DNA of 64,000 nt from Kaistia soli DSM 19436. Its GTDB lineage: Bacteria > Pseudomonadota > Alphaproteobacteria > Rhizobiales > Kaistiaceae. The stretch covers positions 760,668 to 824,667 of the forward strand of contig NZ_FQUP01000002.1 in NCBI RefSeq assembly GCF_900129325.1, given 5' to 3'. Shown here piece after piece: positions 20,583-29,608 of the stretch. The position numbers were made by a program, and so were the translations under genes. The stretch's first letter is position 1; each line of letters starts with the position of its first letter. The notes beneath the pieces are model-generated. The model was not told where the DNA came from, searched no databases, and worked only from the letters and a program-made list of their open reading frames with translations.

Positions 20583-21536
20583 ATGGAAGGCAAGATCGTC
20601 ACGATCGGCGAGATCCTGGTGGAGATCATGGCCACCACCTTCGGCGACGGCTTTCTGGAGCCGCAACCGCTGATTGGCCCGTTTCCGAGCGGTGCACCGG
20701 CGATCTTCATCGACCAGGTCGGCAAGCTCGGCGCCGCCGCAGCGATCGTCTCGGCGGTTGGCGACGATGATTTCGGCACGCTCAATCTCGAACGGCTGAA
20801 GCGCGACGGCGTCGACGTCTCGGCGGTGGAGGTGTTGCCGGGCGCCGCTACGGGCAGCGCTTTCGTGCGCTACCGCGCCGATGGCAGCCGCGCCTTCGTC
20901 TTCAACATGCGCGACAGCGCGGCGGGTAAGATCGCGGCGACGCTCGCGGCTGAGTCCGTGCTCGGCGGGGCGGCCCATCTCCATGTCATGGGCTCGGGCC
21001 TGCCGATGCCCGCGGTGCATGGCATGGTCTCCACGGCCATTCCGGCTCTGAAGGAAAGAGGCGGCAGCGTATCCTTCGACCCCAATATCCGCCCGGAAAT
21101 GCTGCGCGATCCCGCCGGACGCGCCGCGCTCGATCGTGTCCTTGCCGCCACCGATCTCTTCCTGCCTTCGGGGGAGGAACTGATGATGTTCGCCGGTGCC
21201 AGCGAGGAGACGGCCGCCATCGCGGCGCTCCTGCAGACGGGCGTCCGCGAAATCGTGCTGAAACGCGGCAAAGCAGGCGCGAGCCATTTCGATCGGAACG
21301 GCCGTACCGACATGCCGGGCTTCGCGGTGGAGGAAGTCGATCCGACCGGGGCCGGCGACAGCTTCGGCGCCACCTTCCTCGTCTGCCGCCGATTTGGCCT
21401 CGGCATCGGCGAATCGCTCCGCTATGCCAATGCGGCCGGCGCGCGGACGGTGACGATCAAGGGACCCATGGAGGGAACCTCGACCTTCGCCGAGCTCGAC
21501 GCCTTCATCGCCGGCGCCACTGTCAGGAGCCCTTGA
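20583..21536 (+). CDS. PfkB-family carbohydrate kinase, probable tagatose kinase
   Basis: A 317-residue ribokinase-fold kinase. [17 protein letters not shown] is the N-terminal substrate-side motif and [11 protein letters not shown] the C-terminal catalytic/anion-hole motif with the base Asp. The ATG at 20583 follows GGCAGGAGA. It overlaps the next gene (GatZ-like epimerase) by one base in TGATG, so the two are translationally coupled. That pairing matches what is known for tagatose kinase in Agrobacterium polyol pathways, where D-tagatose 6-phosphate is passed to a GatZ-like 4-epimerase. Other ketohexoses or 2-keto sugars remain possible. Confidence 0.85.
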   Translation: MEGKIVTIGEILVEIMATTFGDGFLEPQPLIGPFPSGAPAIFIDQVGKLGAAAAIVSAVGDDDFGTLNLERLKRDGVDVSAVEVLPGAATGSAFVRYRADGSRAFVFNMRDSAAGKIAATLAAESVLGGAAHLHVMGSGLPMPAVHGMVSTAIPALKERGGSVSFDPNIRPEMLRDPAGRAALDRVLAATDLFLPSGEELMMFAGASEETAAIAALLQTGVREIVLKRGKAGASHFDRNGRTDMPGFAVEEVDPTGAGDSFGATFLVCRRFGLGIGESLRYANAAGARTVTIKGPMEGTSTFAELDAFIAGATVRSP

Positions 21537-22798
21537 TGTCCGATTTCTTCCTTGATCTGCCCGGGGCGCGCCGCGCCGGTCGCCGAATGGGCATCACCTC
21601 GGTCTGCTCGGCCCATCCCGCGGTCATCCGCGCCACCTTCCGCCATGGCAGGATCGGGACGGAGCCCGTGCTGATCGAGGCGACCTGCAATCAGGTCAAC
21701 CAGGACGGCGGCTACACCGGGATGACGCCGGCCGATTTCCGCCGCTTCGTGCTCGCCATCGCGGCCGAAGAGGGTTTCGACGCCAAACGGATCATCTTTG
21801 GTGGCGATCATCTCGGCCCCAACCCCTGGCGCAAGCTTCCGGCCGAAGAGGCGCTGGCGAAGGCCGAGATCATGGTGGCAGCTTTCGTCGCTGCGGGTTT
21901 CTCCAAGATCCATCTCGACGCATCCATGGGCTGCCTTGGCGAGCCCGAAGCGCTCGATGACGAGGCCACGGCCCACCGCGCCGCACGCCTTGCCGGCGCG
22001 GCCGAAGTGGCGGCGCGCGATGCCGGGCTGCCGCCGCCCGTTTATATCATCGGCACCGAAGTGCCGACGCCAGGCGGCGCGACGCATGCGCTCGACCATC
22101 TCGAGCCCACCAGCGCAGCGGCTGCGAAAACGACCATCGCGATTCATCGCGAGGTCTTTACCAAGGCAGGGCTCGAAGCGGCCTTCGCGCGTGCGATTGG
22201 CATCGTCGTCCAGCCTGGCGTCGAATTCGGCCATGAAAGCGTCGTGCGCTATCAGCCCGAACGGGCGCGGGCGCTGATCGCAGTTCTGGACGACGAGCCG
22301 GATTTTATCTTCGAGGCCCATTCGACCGACTACCAACCCGTCGACCGCCTGGCGGCTTTGGTCGGGGACGGCTTCTCGATCCTGAAGGTCGGGCCTGGCC
22401 TCACCTTCGCGCTGCGCGAGGCGCTCTATGGCCTCGATCTCGTCGCGTCCGAGCTCGACCCCACTTATCGGGGAAGACCGCTCGCCGAGGCGATGGAAGC
22501 GTTGATGCTGGCCGAGCCCAAGAACTGGCAGAGCCATTACCCGGGCTCGGCGGAGGAGCAGCATCTCCTTCGCCACTACAGCTACAGCGACCGCATCCGC
22601 TATTACTGGCCCCATCCGAAGGCCGAGGCAGCCGTCGCGCGGCTGATGGCGGCGCTCGCCGGCAGGACCATTCCCGAGACGCTGGTGTCACAATTCCTGC
22701 CGCGCGCCGCCGGCGCCGGCCCGCTGACGGCAGACGGACATGTCTTGTTCGCCGTCGAGCAAGTGCTGGGCGACTACGCTGCCGCCATTCGCGGCTAG
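21536..22798 (+). CDS. GatZ/KbaZ-like protein, probable D-tagatose-6-phosphate 4-epimerase
   Basis: A 420-residue member of the D-tagatose-bisphosphate aldolase non-catalytic subunit family (COG4573). Recognisable parts are GITSVCSAHPAVI, EATCNQVNQDGGYTGM, FGGDHLGPNPW, IHLDASM, YIIGTEVPTPGGA, FEAHSTDYQP and LKVGPGLTFALREAL. No GatY/KbaY catalytic aldolase is encoded nearby. In Agrobacterium, stand-alone relatives act as D-tagatose-6-phosphate 4-epimerases giving fructose 6-phosphate, and the overlap with a PfkB kinase supports that role. The conserved His and Asp of the metal site appear intact. Confidence 0.88.
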   Translation: MSDFFLDLPGARRAGRRMGITSVCSAHPAVIRATFRHGRIGTEPVLIEATCNQVNQDGGYTGMTPADFRRFVLAIAAEEGFDAKRIIFGGDHLGPNPWRKLPAEEALAKAEIMVAAFVAAGFSKIHLDASMGCLGEPEALDDEATAHRAARLAGAAEVAARDAGLPPPVYIIGTEVPTPGGATHALDHLEPTSAAAAKTTIAIHREVFTKAGLEAAFARAIGIVVQPGVEFGHESVVRYQPERARALIAVLDDEPDFIFEAHSTDYQPVDRLAALVGDGFSILKVGPGLTFALREALYGLDLVASELDPTYRGRPLAEAMEALMLAEPKNWQSHYPGSAEEQHLLRHYSYSDRIRYYWPHPKAEAAVARLMAALAGRTIPETLVSQFLPRAAGAGPLTADGHVLFAVEQVLGDYAAAIRG

Positions 22799-23160
22799 CT
22801 GCAGCCCTTCGCGGCCATGGCATTGCGGAGCGCCGCCTGTTCGCGCTTCGCCCGGCTGACTTGCGGGCCGGAATTGCGACCGGTGGTGACGCCAGAGCCA
22901 CCGCCGCCGATCGGCATGTTGATGGTCACGTTGCTTGTCGTGTCGCCCGAGAAGGTTTCCTGCTGCTGGCGCCGTGCCCAGGCGATGTCAGAGGCGGCAT
23001 TCCGCTCGGCCGCGCTGAGTTCTGCGCAACTCATCTTCTGATAGGCGCTGTCGACGACCGGCGCCGGCACTGTTGCTGCTGTTTGTGCCGGTGGGGGCGT
23101 CGTGGAAGCGCAGGCCGCGAGCGGCATCAGGACAGCGGCCAGGAAGGCGTTCTTCATCAT
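22795..23160 (-). CDS. Small predicted lipoprotein of unknown function
   Basis: A 121-residue protein with a lipoprotein signal: MMKNAFLAAVLMPLAAC with the lipobox LAAC at 14-17, so it should be anchored in a membrane facing the periplasm. The mature part starts with a Pro/Ala/Thr-rich stretch, then a helical region (CAELSAAERNAASDIAWARRQQQ), a glycine-rich stretch IGGGGSGV and a second helix ending MAAKGCS; two cysteines could form a disulphide. GGAGGAA precedes the ATG pair. It converges with and overlaps the GatZ-like gene by four bases. I do not recognise the family. Confidence 0.75.
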   Translation of the reverse strand: MMKNAFLAAVLMPLAACASTTPPPAQTAATVPAPVVDSAYQKMSCAELSAAERNAASDIAWARRQQQETFSGDTTSNVTINMPIGGGGSGVTTGRNSGPQVSRAKREQAALRNAMAAKGCS

Positions 23161-23330
23161 CTCGTGTTCCTCCGAGCGTCAATGAGGAGAGATGACCTGC
23201 ACAACCGCCGGCCGGCAAGTCAAATCCGTCGCGCGCCGGCCGCACCGGGTGGAAATGTGACGGGCTCAGGCCGCGCCGGACCAAGGTCGGGCGAGGCATT
23301 TTGGTGTCGGGACATCCGGGCTTCGTCCGC

Positions 23331-24371
23331 TCAGGCGCCATCCGCTGGCGACGCCGTCGGTTTTTCAATCGCATTCCCTCGTCTCCAGGCCGTCGGCGAG
23401 AGCGCGGCCCAGCGGCGGAACGCGCGATCGAAGGCGCTCGGCGTTCCATAGCCGAGGGCGGCCGAGATATCGGAGATGTCGAGGTCAGTCAGGCTGAGCA
23501 ATTCGCAGGCGATCGCGTAGCGGACCTCCTGCTCGATGGCGCGGAAGCTCGTACCTTCATCCTGCAGGCGGCGATTGAGCGTGCGGACGTGAACGCCGAT
23601 CTGGCGCGCGATCCGCTCCGCCGAAGCGCCGCCAAGAAGGATGCCGGGCTTCAGGATGTGGCGGACATGCGCCGAGAAACTGAGCGAGCCCATGAGAAGT
23701 GCTGACTCGACCATGTTGGCAAGCTGCTGCCGGCGAGCGGGGTCAGAGCCCGGAATCGGCAGGCGCATCGCCTCGCCGGACAGCACGATCGCGGCATGCG
23801 GCTGGTTCAGCCGGACCGGGCAGCCCAGGACCGCTTCGTAATGCGCGCGTGGCGCCGTGCCACGGTGGCACAGCAACACTTCGACCGGCCCGGCGCGTGG
23901 TCCGGCGAGCCGCCGGATGCTGTTCACCCCCACCGCCATCGCTACGTCATAGATCTGGTCGGCTCCGGGTTCATGCCTCTCATAGATGCCGTAGCCGAGA
24001 TTGAAGGCATCGCCCTGTGGCATCAGATAGACGACTGCGCCGCGCGAATTGCGATGCTGGTTGCGGACGAAGTCGAGCATGGCCTCGCCCAGGGTCGGCG
24101 CATGCTGGATCAACTGGCCGACCACGCCGAGCGAACGGAAATCATGCAGAATGCCGACCTGGAGGCCGATGTCGCGGCAACCGGTGAGCAGCACCGAGCG
24201 CTGGATTAGCCGGCAGGCTGCTCTGAACGGGATGATGGCGTTCGGATCCGCCAACTGGGTCGCGTCGACGCCAGTTCCCTCTGCGGCCAGATCCAGCGTA
24301 AGGCCGAAACGCCCGAGAATCTCGGCCAGCGAAACAAACGGACCGACCCGCTGCAGTCTCTCGCTCGACAT
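23331..24371 (-). CDS. AraC family transcriptional regulator (arabinose-binding-like N-terminal domain)
   Basis: A 346-residue regulator. The N-terminal 200 residues resemble the AraC_binding_2/Arabinose_bd type (LGVVGQLIQHAPTLGEAMLDFVRNQHRNSRGA, HYEAVLGCPVRLNQPHAAIVLS). The C-terminal 100 residues carry the double helix-turn-helix: ARQIGVHVRTLNRRLQDEGTSF and then LLSLTDLDISDISAALGYGTPSAFDRAFRRW. It is flanked by the lipoprotein and the enolase-superfamily gene, both on the same strand but separated by more than 150 bases. No metabolic partner is obvious. Confidence 0.88.
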   Translation of the reverse strand: MSSERLQRVGPFVSLAEILGRFGLTLDLAAEGTGVDATQLADPNAIIPFRAACRLIQRSVLLTGCRDIGLQVGILHDFRSLGVVGQLIQHAPTLGEAMLDFVRNQHRNSRGAVVYLMPQGDAFNLGYGIYERHEPGADQIYDVAMAVGVNSIRRLAGPRAGPVEVLLCHRGTAPRAHYEAVLGCPVRLNQPHAAIVLSGEAMRLPIPGSDPARRQQLANMVESALLMGSLSFSAHVRHILKPGILLGGASAERIARQIGVHVRTLNRRLQDEGTSFRAIEQEVRYAIACELLSLTDLDISDISAALGYGTPSAFDRAFRRWAALSPTAWRRGNAIEKPTASPADGA

Positions 24372-24576
24372 GGCCCTCGCCTGTCAATCAGCACCATGCC
24401 GAAGCTGCAGTTTGCAATGACCGACCTCGAAGCGGAAGGTACACTTTTTGGCGGGGATTTAACTTCGTCGAAGGGATGACGATGGAATAGCAGCCTCAAG
24501 GCCGTCCAGTCCGCCACCGGCACTCGGGTGCTGAAGCGCGAGGGGGTCGCTTATCAATCGGGCGCCGATGTCGGCG

Positions 24577-24604
24577 GAAGGCCGGGGACGAATCCCCGGC
24601 CTTC
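24577..24604. terminator. Stem-loop terminator downstream of the enolase-superfamily gene
   Basis: GAAGGCCGGGG and CCCCGGCCTTC form a perfect 11-bp stem with a six-base loop, six bases beyond the stop codon of the minus-strand gene. No U-run is present on the minus strand. Confidence 0.6.
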
Positions 24605-24610
24605 GCCGCT

Positions 24611-25771
24611 TTATTCCACTGCATTCGCTTCGAGATAGCCGCGGTTCATCTCGATGCCGAGGCCGGGCGCCGGATTAAGCTTGAGGCTGCCATTGGAATT
24701 GTCGAGCGGAACATCGATGAGGTGGTCGTATTTGGAAAGGTTCCACTCCGACGTCTCAAGCTTGTAAAAATTAGGCACCGTCATCATCACCTGCGCGCCG
24801 GCGACGACATTGATCGGGCCGGCGGCATCATGCGGCGACACGGGGATGTAGTAGGCCTCACACAGAGCCGAGATCTTCTTGAGCTCGGTGATGCCGCCCG
24901 TCCATGTCACATCCGGCATGATGTAGTCGGCGAGCCGGTTTTCGAGGATCGGGACGAAATCCCATTTGGTATGGCCGCGCTCGCCCCAGGAGATCGCCGC
25001 GTTGACCTTGTCGCGGACCTGCTTCAAGGCGTTGACGCTCTCCGGCGGACACGGCTCCTCGAACCAGTCGATGTCGCCCGCTTCCTCCAGTGTCCGGCAA
25101 AGTCGGATCGCGGTCGGGACATCGAAACGGCCATGGGCGTCGATCAGCACCTCGATATCGGGTCCGGCAGTCTCGCGGATCAGCGCGGTGAGCTCGGCTG
25201 CCTCGCGCTCGTCCTTCCGTGACATCGACCCGTCGAGATAGCCGTCGCGCTGTTCGCGGGAGAGGCCGTCGATGCGCAGGCCCTGATAGTTGAACGGATC
25301 GAACTTGAGTGCGGTGTGTCCGGATTTGACGATGTCGCGGATCTCGTTGACGACGCCCTCCTTGGTGGAGAACTTCCGCTGGTCGGGATGGGTGTAGAGC
25401 GCGATCTCATCGCGCACCGGGCCGCCGAGCAACTCGTAGATCGGCTTGCCGAGGGCCTTGCCGCGGATGTCCCACAGCGCGATGTCGATCGCGCTGACGC
25501 ATTCCACGGCGGCCCCGCGGCTGCCCATATAGGTGAAGCCGCGGAACACCTTATGCCAGAGCTGTTCGATCCGGCTCGCATCTTCGCCTTCGAGGATTTT
25601 GCCGATCTGGCGCAGCATCGCCGTCAGCGCTCGGTTAGCGATCTTGGTCGTGGTGGTAATCTCGCCCCACCCCGTGATCCCCTCGTCGGTCGTGACCTCC
25701 ACGAACAGAAACTCACCCCAATAGGACGCGCTCGACTTGATCAGCCAGGGCCGGACACTCGTGATTTTCAT
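24611..25771 (-). CDS. Mandelate racemase/muconate lactonizing enzyme family protein, probable acid-sugar dehydratase
   Basis: A 386-residue enolase-superfamily enzyme. Metal ligands Asp211 (LIDAHGR), Glu238 (WFEEP) and Glu264 (SWGE) are present, with His314 (VSPHDAAGP) as a likely catalytic base/acid, His213 in DAHGR and Lys156 in LKFDPF. The capping domain begins MKITSVRPWLIK. Such enzymes abstract the proton next to a sugar-acid carboxylate and eliminate water. The pattern fits the galactonate/mannonate dehydratase side of the family, but the exact sugar acid is unknown. The ATG at 25771 matches the conserved start; a longer frame to 25852 is not needed. It is divergent from a CUT1 sugar transporter that probably imports its substrate or precursor. 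Confidence 0.9.
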   Translation of the reverse strand: MKITSVRPWLIKSSASYWGEFLFVEVTTDEGITGWGEITTTTKIANRALTAMLRQIGKILEGEDASRIEQLWHKVFRGFTYMGSRGAAVECVSAIDIALWDIRGKALGKPIYELLGGPVRDEIALYTHPDQRKFSTKEGVVNEIRDIVKSGHTALKFDPFNYQGLRIDGLSREQRDGYLDGSMSRKDEREAAELTALIRETAGPDIEVLIDAHGRFDVPTAIRLCRTLEEAGDIDWFEEPCPPESVNALKQVRDKVNAAISWGERGHTKWDFVPILENRLADYIMPDVTWTGGITELKKISALCEAYYIPVSPHDAAGPINVVAGAQVMMTVPNFYKLETSEWNLSKYDHLIDVPLDNSNGSLKLNPAPGLGIEMNRGYLEANAVE

Positions 25772-26195
25772 GTGATTCCACTTTCCGCTTTTAACCGCGC
25801 GGCATTGCGCCCGCGCATTTTCCGGGACCGTGCCGGCTCGGCTCATCGCCAAGGCACGACCGCAGTCCCGCTCCCTTCTCGGCCTCGATGTGGCCCCTCA
25901 GATGGATGGCAATGACCGGATGACGGCCAAGCGCCCCGCCGCTGCGGGTCTTGCCCACCGCGCGTGCACTGGCCTCGGTCAGGAATTGTGATGCAGGACG
26001 TCCGAAACGTTGCGTGGATTTCGAAATTTAATGTACGATGCAACCGCGTTCACTCGCAATCCTTGATCTGACAACCTGGGCAGCATCAACGGGACACAAA
26101 AAGGCGTCGCCAAGCGTCGTGATCCCGCGGGCCTCGGAAAAAAGAATACCGCTGACCCCCAAGGGGAGGCGGAATGGGAGATTTGGAGGAACCCA
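25772..26195. other. Divergent control region between the acid-sugar dehydratase and the first CUT1 operon
   Basis: This 424-base spacer has a rightward promoter candidate (26010-26039) with a palindrome, ATTTCGAAAT, inside the spacer between its two boxes. The last 150 bases form a leader before the ribosome site GGAGG. The part next to the dehydratase (25780-26000) shows short open frames only. No regulator gene is adjacent. Confidence 0.6.
26010..26039 (+). promoter_or_regulatory. Candidate promoter and operator of the first CUT1 operon
   Basis: TTGCGT (26010-26015) and TACGAT (26034-26039) are 18 bases apart; each matches the consensus at four of six positions. The perfect 10-base palindrome ATTTCGAAAT (26018-26027) lies between them and may be an operator. 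Confidence 0.4.
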
Positions 26196-27677
26196 ATGAC
26201 GAGGTCCAAAGCCGGAACCGCCATGCGCGGCGCCGTTGCCACTGCTTTCATCGCGTCGCTGTTGTCGACGTCCGCGCTCGCAGCGCCGCCCGTCGATCTC
26301 AGCAAATGGTCGCCGGATTATGTCAGGGAAGTTGCTGGCACCAAGGAATTCGATACCGCTGCCGACTGCAGCAAGGTTACGCCGCTCGACTATAAGGGCC
26401 GCGTCACGCTCTGGTACCAGGGCGTGTTCGAGGGTGATCCTGATGTTCTGAGACAGAACTACAAGGACTTCTTCGCGGCCTTCCGGGCGACCTATCCCAA
26501 TATCGTGCTTGAAGATCAGGGCATCACGTATAACGACCTGCTCGACAAGTTCCGCACCGCGTTGCTCGGCAACGCCGCGCCGATGGTGGTCCGCCTGCAG
26601 ATTCTCGGCGGTACTGAGTTCGCGGCAAAGGGTTATCTTCAGCCGTTGAAACCCGAGGATGTTGGCTATTCCAGCGAGGACTTCTGGCCCGGCGCCATGA
26701 AGGCCGTTACCTGGGATGGCGTGACCTATGGCATCCCGACCAACAACGAGACGATGGCCTTCATCTGGAACGCCGACATTTTCAAGCGCGCGGGGCTCGA
26801 CCCCGAAAAGGCGCCGGCGACCTGGGACGAGGTCGTCGCCTATTCCAAGCAGATCCACGACAAGCTCGGTATCTCGGGTTACGGCCTCGTCGCTCGCAAG
26901 AACGCCGGCAACACGCCCTATCGCTTCATGCCGCAATTGTGGGCCTATGGCGGCGGGGTCTTCGACGAGGCAACGGCCAGCCCGACCTACAAGGATGTCG
27001 AACTTGACAGCCCGCAGAGCAAGGCGGCGCTGCAGGCCTCCTACGACATGTATGTCCGCGACAAGTCCGTGCCCGTGTCTGCGCTCACCAACCAGCAGGC
27101 CGACAACCAGCCGCTCTTCCTGGCCGGCCAGCTCGGCATGATGATCTCGCATCCATCCGACTACAATGTGATGCAGGATCTGCAGAAGAAGACGACCGGC
27201 AGCGATACGGCTAAGGCGCAGGCGGTCATCGACAACATGCGCTACGGCCTCATTCCGACTGGTCCCGATGGGAAGCGCGCTGCGGTGTTCGGTGGCTCCA
27301 ACATTCACATCCTCAAGCCGGAATATGTCGACGGCGGCAAGGTGGACGAGCCGGCTGCCAAGGCGCTGATCTGCATGTGGACTAGCCCGGAATGGTCGCT
27401 CAAGCTGGCCTGGGTTGGCTCCAACCCCGGCAATCTCAACGGTTTCCTCACCAAATGGATGAAGACCCGTCTCGAGACGACCAAGTTCCTCGATGTCACG
27501 ACGTCGATGCTGCCCTATGGCGTTCCGTTCCCGGCTCTGCCGGAAACGCCGGAGATCATGAACATTATCATCCCGGACATGCTGCAGAACGCCCTGACCG
27601 GCGCCATGACGGTCGACGAGTCGGCGGCGGACGCCGCCAAGAAGGTCAAGGACCTGATGGCCGGCGGCGATCTTTAG
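26196..27677 (+). CDS. CUT1-type ABC transporter periplasmic sugar-binding protein (SBP family 1)
   Basis: A 493-residue exported binding protein. The ATG at 26196 follows GGAGGAACCCA. The signal peptide spans about residues 1-29 (VATAFIASLLSTSALAA). The mature part has family 1 features: VTLWYQGVFEGD, FRATYPNIVLEDQ, TYGIPTNNETMAFIWN, ADIFKRAGLDPEKAPATWDE and LWAYGGGVFDE. It is longer than most CUT1 binders (about 420). It is first of four genes encoding a complete importer, and its ligand is likely a sugar acid or oligosaccharide given the divergent dehydratase. Confidence 0.92.
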   Translation: MTRSKAGTAMRGAVATAFIASLLSTSALAAPPVDLSKWSPDYVREVAGTKEFDTAADCSKVTPLDYKGRVTLWYQGVFEGDPDVLRQNYKDFFAAFRATYPNIVLEDQGITYNDLLDKFRTALLGNAAPMVVRLQILGGTEFAAKGYLQPLKPEDVGYSSEDFWPGAMKAVTWDGVTYGIPTNNETMAFIWNADIFKRAGLDPEKAPATWDEVVAYSKQIHDKLGISGYGLVARKNAGNTPYRFMPQLWAYGGGVFDEATASPTYKDVELDSPQSKAALQASYDMYVRDKSVPVSALTNQQADNQPLFLAGQLGMMISHPSDYNVMQDLQKKTTGSDTAKAQAVIDNMRYGLIPTGPDGKRAAVFGGSNIHILKPEYVDGGKVDEPAAKALICMWTSPEWSLKLAWVGSNPGNLNGFLTKWMKTRLETTKFLDVTTSMLPYGVPFPALPETPEIMNIIIPDMLQNALTGAMTVDESAADAAKKVKDLMAGGDL

Positions 27678-27734
27678 CCGCGCTCGCGTACACGATACGG
27701 CTGGTCGCGCGTGCCGCGTGACCAGTCCCCTTTC

Positions 27735-28715
27735 ATGAACTCAGGGGCGAGAACCGTGACAGTCGTGACCGGGCAGGGCGAGGCTTTGCGAAAATCCGGG
27801 CCCGCCCAACCGGGCAGGCTGCGGACCATCTGGCAGCACCGTGCCGACTATGCCTATGTGCTGCCGGCCATCGTGGTGATGCTGATCGTCATCGCCTACC
27901 CAATCTACTATACGATCGATCTGTCATTCTTCAAGACACCCCCGGCGCTACAGCTTCGTGACAAGGTTTTTGTCGGTCTTGATAATTACAGGATAATCCT
28001 CACCAGTGATGTCTTCTGGAGGGTTACCTGGAATACGGTGATCTGGACCGTCTCATCGACCATTTTTGCCTTCGGCCTCGGCTTCGGCGCCGCCTTGGCT
28101 CTGCACAACGACTTCATTGGCCGCGGTGTGTTGCGTGCTATCCTGATCATCCCCTGGGTGATCAGTGCCGTTGCAGCGTCTTATATCTGGAAGTGGATCT
28201 ATCACTCGGATTTCGGCGTCATCGGTGCCGTTCTGGTGGAACTCCACATCACCGATCGTCCGCCGAATTTCATCGACAACGTCAATACGGTGCTGCCGTC
28301 GTTGATCGTCGTGAATGTCTGGCGTGAGTTTCCTTTCGCCATGATCATGATGATGGCCGGATTGCAGACAGTCCCGGACCAGCTGTTGCGCGCCGCGCGG
28401 GTCGATGGCGCCAGCGCCTGGCAGCGCTTCTGGCATGTCACCTTTCCCCATCTCAGCAATGTCTCGACGGTGACCATCCTTCTGCTGGCGGTGGCGAACT
28501 TCAATTCCTTTGTCATCCCCTGGATCATGACCGGGGGCGGGCCGTCCAACGCGTCGCATATCTGGATCACGCATATCTACGAGCTGGCGTTCGGACGGCA
28601 GCGCTGGGGAGTCGCTTCGGCCTATTCGGTCCTCCTGTTCCTCATCCTGATGACGCTCGGCTATTTCTACGTGCGCGCGCTCAGCGGCAACGAACGGAAG
28701 GATCGCTCCGAATGA
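27735..28715 (+). CDS. CUT1-type ABC transporter permease (MalF/UgpA-like)
   Basis: A permease of about 326 residues with six predicted membrane segments from YVLPAIVVMLIVIAYPI onward. The cytoplasmic coupling loop reads RAARVDGASAWQRFWHVTFP. ATG at 27735 is taken as start; a GTG at 27711 is also possible, and neither has a strong ribosome site. Its stop overlaps the next permease gene by four bases (ATGA). Confidence 0.9.
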   Translation: MNSGARTVTVVTGQGEALRKSGPAQPGRLRTIWQHRADYAYVLPAIVVMLIVIAYPIYYTIDLSFFKTPPALQLRDKVFVGLDNYRIILTSDVFWRVTWNTVIWTVSSTIFAFGLGFGAALALHNDFIGRGVLRAILIIPWVISAVAASYIWKWIYHSDFGVIGAVLVELHITDRPPNFIDNVNTVLPSLIVVNVWREFPFAMIMMMAGLQTVPDQLLRAARVDGASAWQRFWHVTFPHLSNVSTVTILLLAVANFNSFVIPWIMTGGGPSNASHIWITHIYELAFGRQRWGVASAYSVLLFLILMTLGYFYVRALSGNERKDRSE

Positions 28716-29599
28716 GCACGATCGGAGCCACCGGGACGAAGCCGCGTCGGAACCGCCCAAAAGTCGATGGCTGGCGCTGGGCGGGCCGCATCTTCCTCGT
28801 GCTGATGCTGCTCTATACCGCCGTGCCGATGGTCTGGATGCTGATCACGTCCATCAAATCGGGCTTCGCGGCGATGCAGTTTCCGCCGCAATGGTGGCCG
28901 GCCGAGCCGACGCTCGCGAGCTACCGGAAGCTGCTCGACCCGCAAAACAGCGTCGGACAGGATTTCCTGCGCTTCTTCTGGAACAGCCTGATCGTCTCGA
29001 CCCTGACGACGATCCTCGCGGTGATCGTCGCGGTGCCTGCCGCCTATGCGTTCTCCCGCTTCAGTTTTCCAGGCCGGAAATTCCTGTTTTTCGCCGTTTT
29101 GCTGCGCAACATGTTCCCGGCCGTGATCTTCCTCGTCCCGCTCTTCATCTTGATGCGCGTGCTGGGTCTGGTGAACACTCACGGCTCGCTGGTGCTGACC
29201 TATCTGACCTTCGGCCTGCCGCTCGCCATCTGGCTGCTCAAGGGATTCTACGACAACATCCCGATCCAGCTCGAACAAGCGGCGCGCATCGATGGCGCGA
29301 CAAGGTTCCAGGCTTTCATGCTGATCGTCATGCCGCTGTCGGTGCCGGGCATCATCGCGACGGCGATCTACAGCTTCATCGCGGCCTGGAACGAGTACAT
29401 TTACGCCTATACGTTTCTCAGCAAGAACGATCAGCTGACCTTGCCGGTCGGTATCCAGCGCTTCTTCTCCGAAAACACCACCGATTTCCCGGGATTGATG
29501 GCGGCCAGCTTCATGATGAGCGTGCCGGTGGTTGTCCTTTTCCTTGTTCTCCAACGCTATTTCGTCCGCGCGCTCACTGAAGGCGCTGTGAAGCACTAG
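28712..29599 (+). CDS. CUT1-type ABC transporter permease (MalG/UgpE-like)
   Basis: A 295-residue permease with six membrane segments; the coupling loop is EQAARIDGATRFQAFMLIVMPLS. PFSR-like YAFSRFSFPGRK and the C-terminal LQRYFVRALTEGAVKH are typical MalG features. It overlaps the upstream permease gene and is followed nine bases later by the ATPase gene. Confidence 0.93.
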   Translation: MSTIGATGTKPRRNRPKVDGWRWAGRIFLVLMLLYTAVPMVWMLITSIKSGFAAMQFPPQWWPAEPTLASYRKLLDPQNSVGQDFLRFFWNSLIVSTLTTILAVIVAVPAAYAFSRFSFPGRKFLFFAVLLRNMFPAVIFLVPLFILMRVLGLVNTHGSLVLTYLTFGLPLAIWLLKGFYDNIPIQLEQAARIDGATRFQAFMLIVMPLSVPGIIATAIYSFIAAWNEYIYAYTFLSKNDQLTLPVGIQRFFSENTTDFPGLMAASFMMSVPVVVLFLVLQRYFVRALTEGAVKH

Positions 29600-29608
29600 G
29601 AGTTGCCG

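Noticed and set aside
22795-23160. Possible toxin, immunity protein or secretion-system lipoprotein
   Set aside because: It has only a lipobox and two helical stretches; no partner gene or domain supports such a role.
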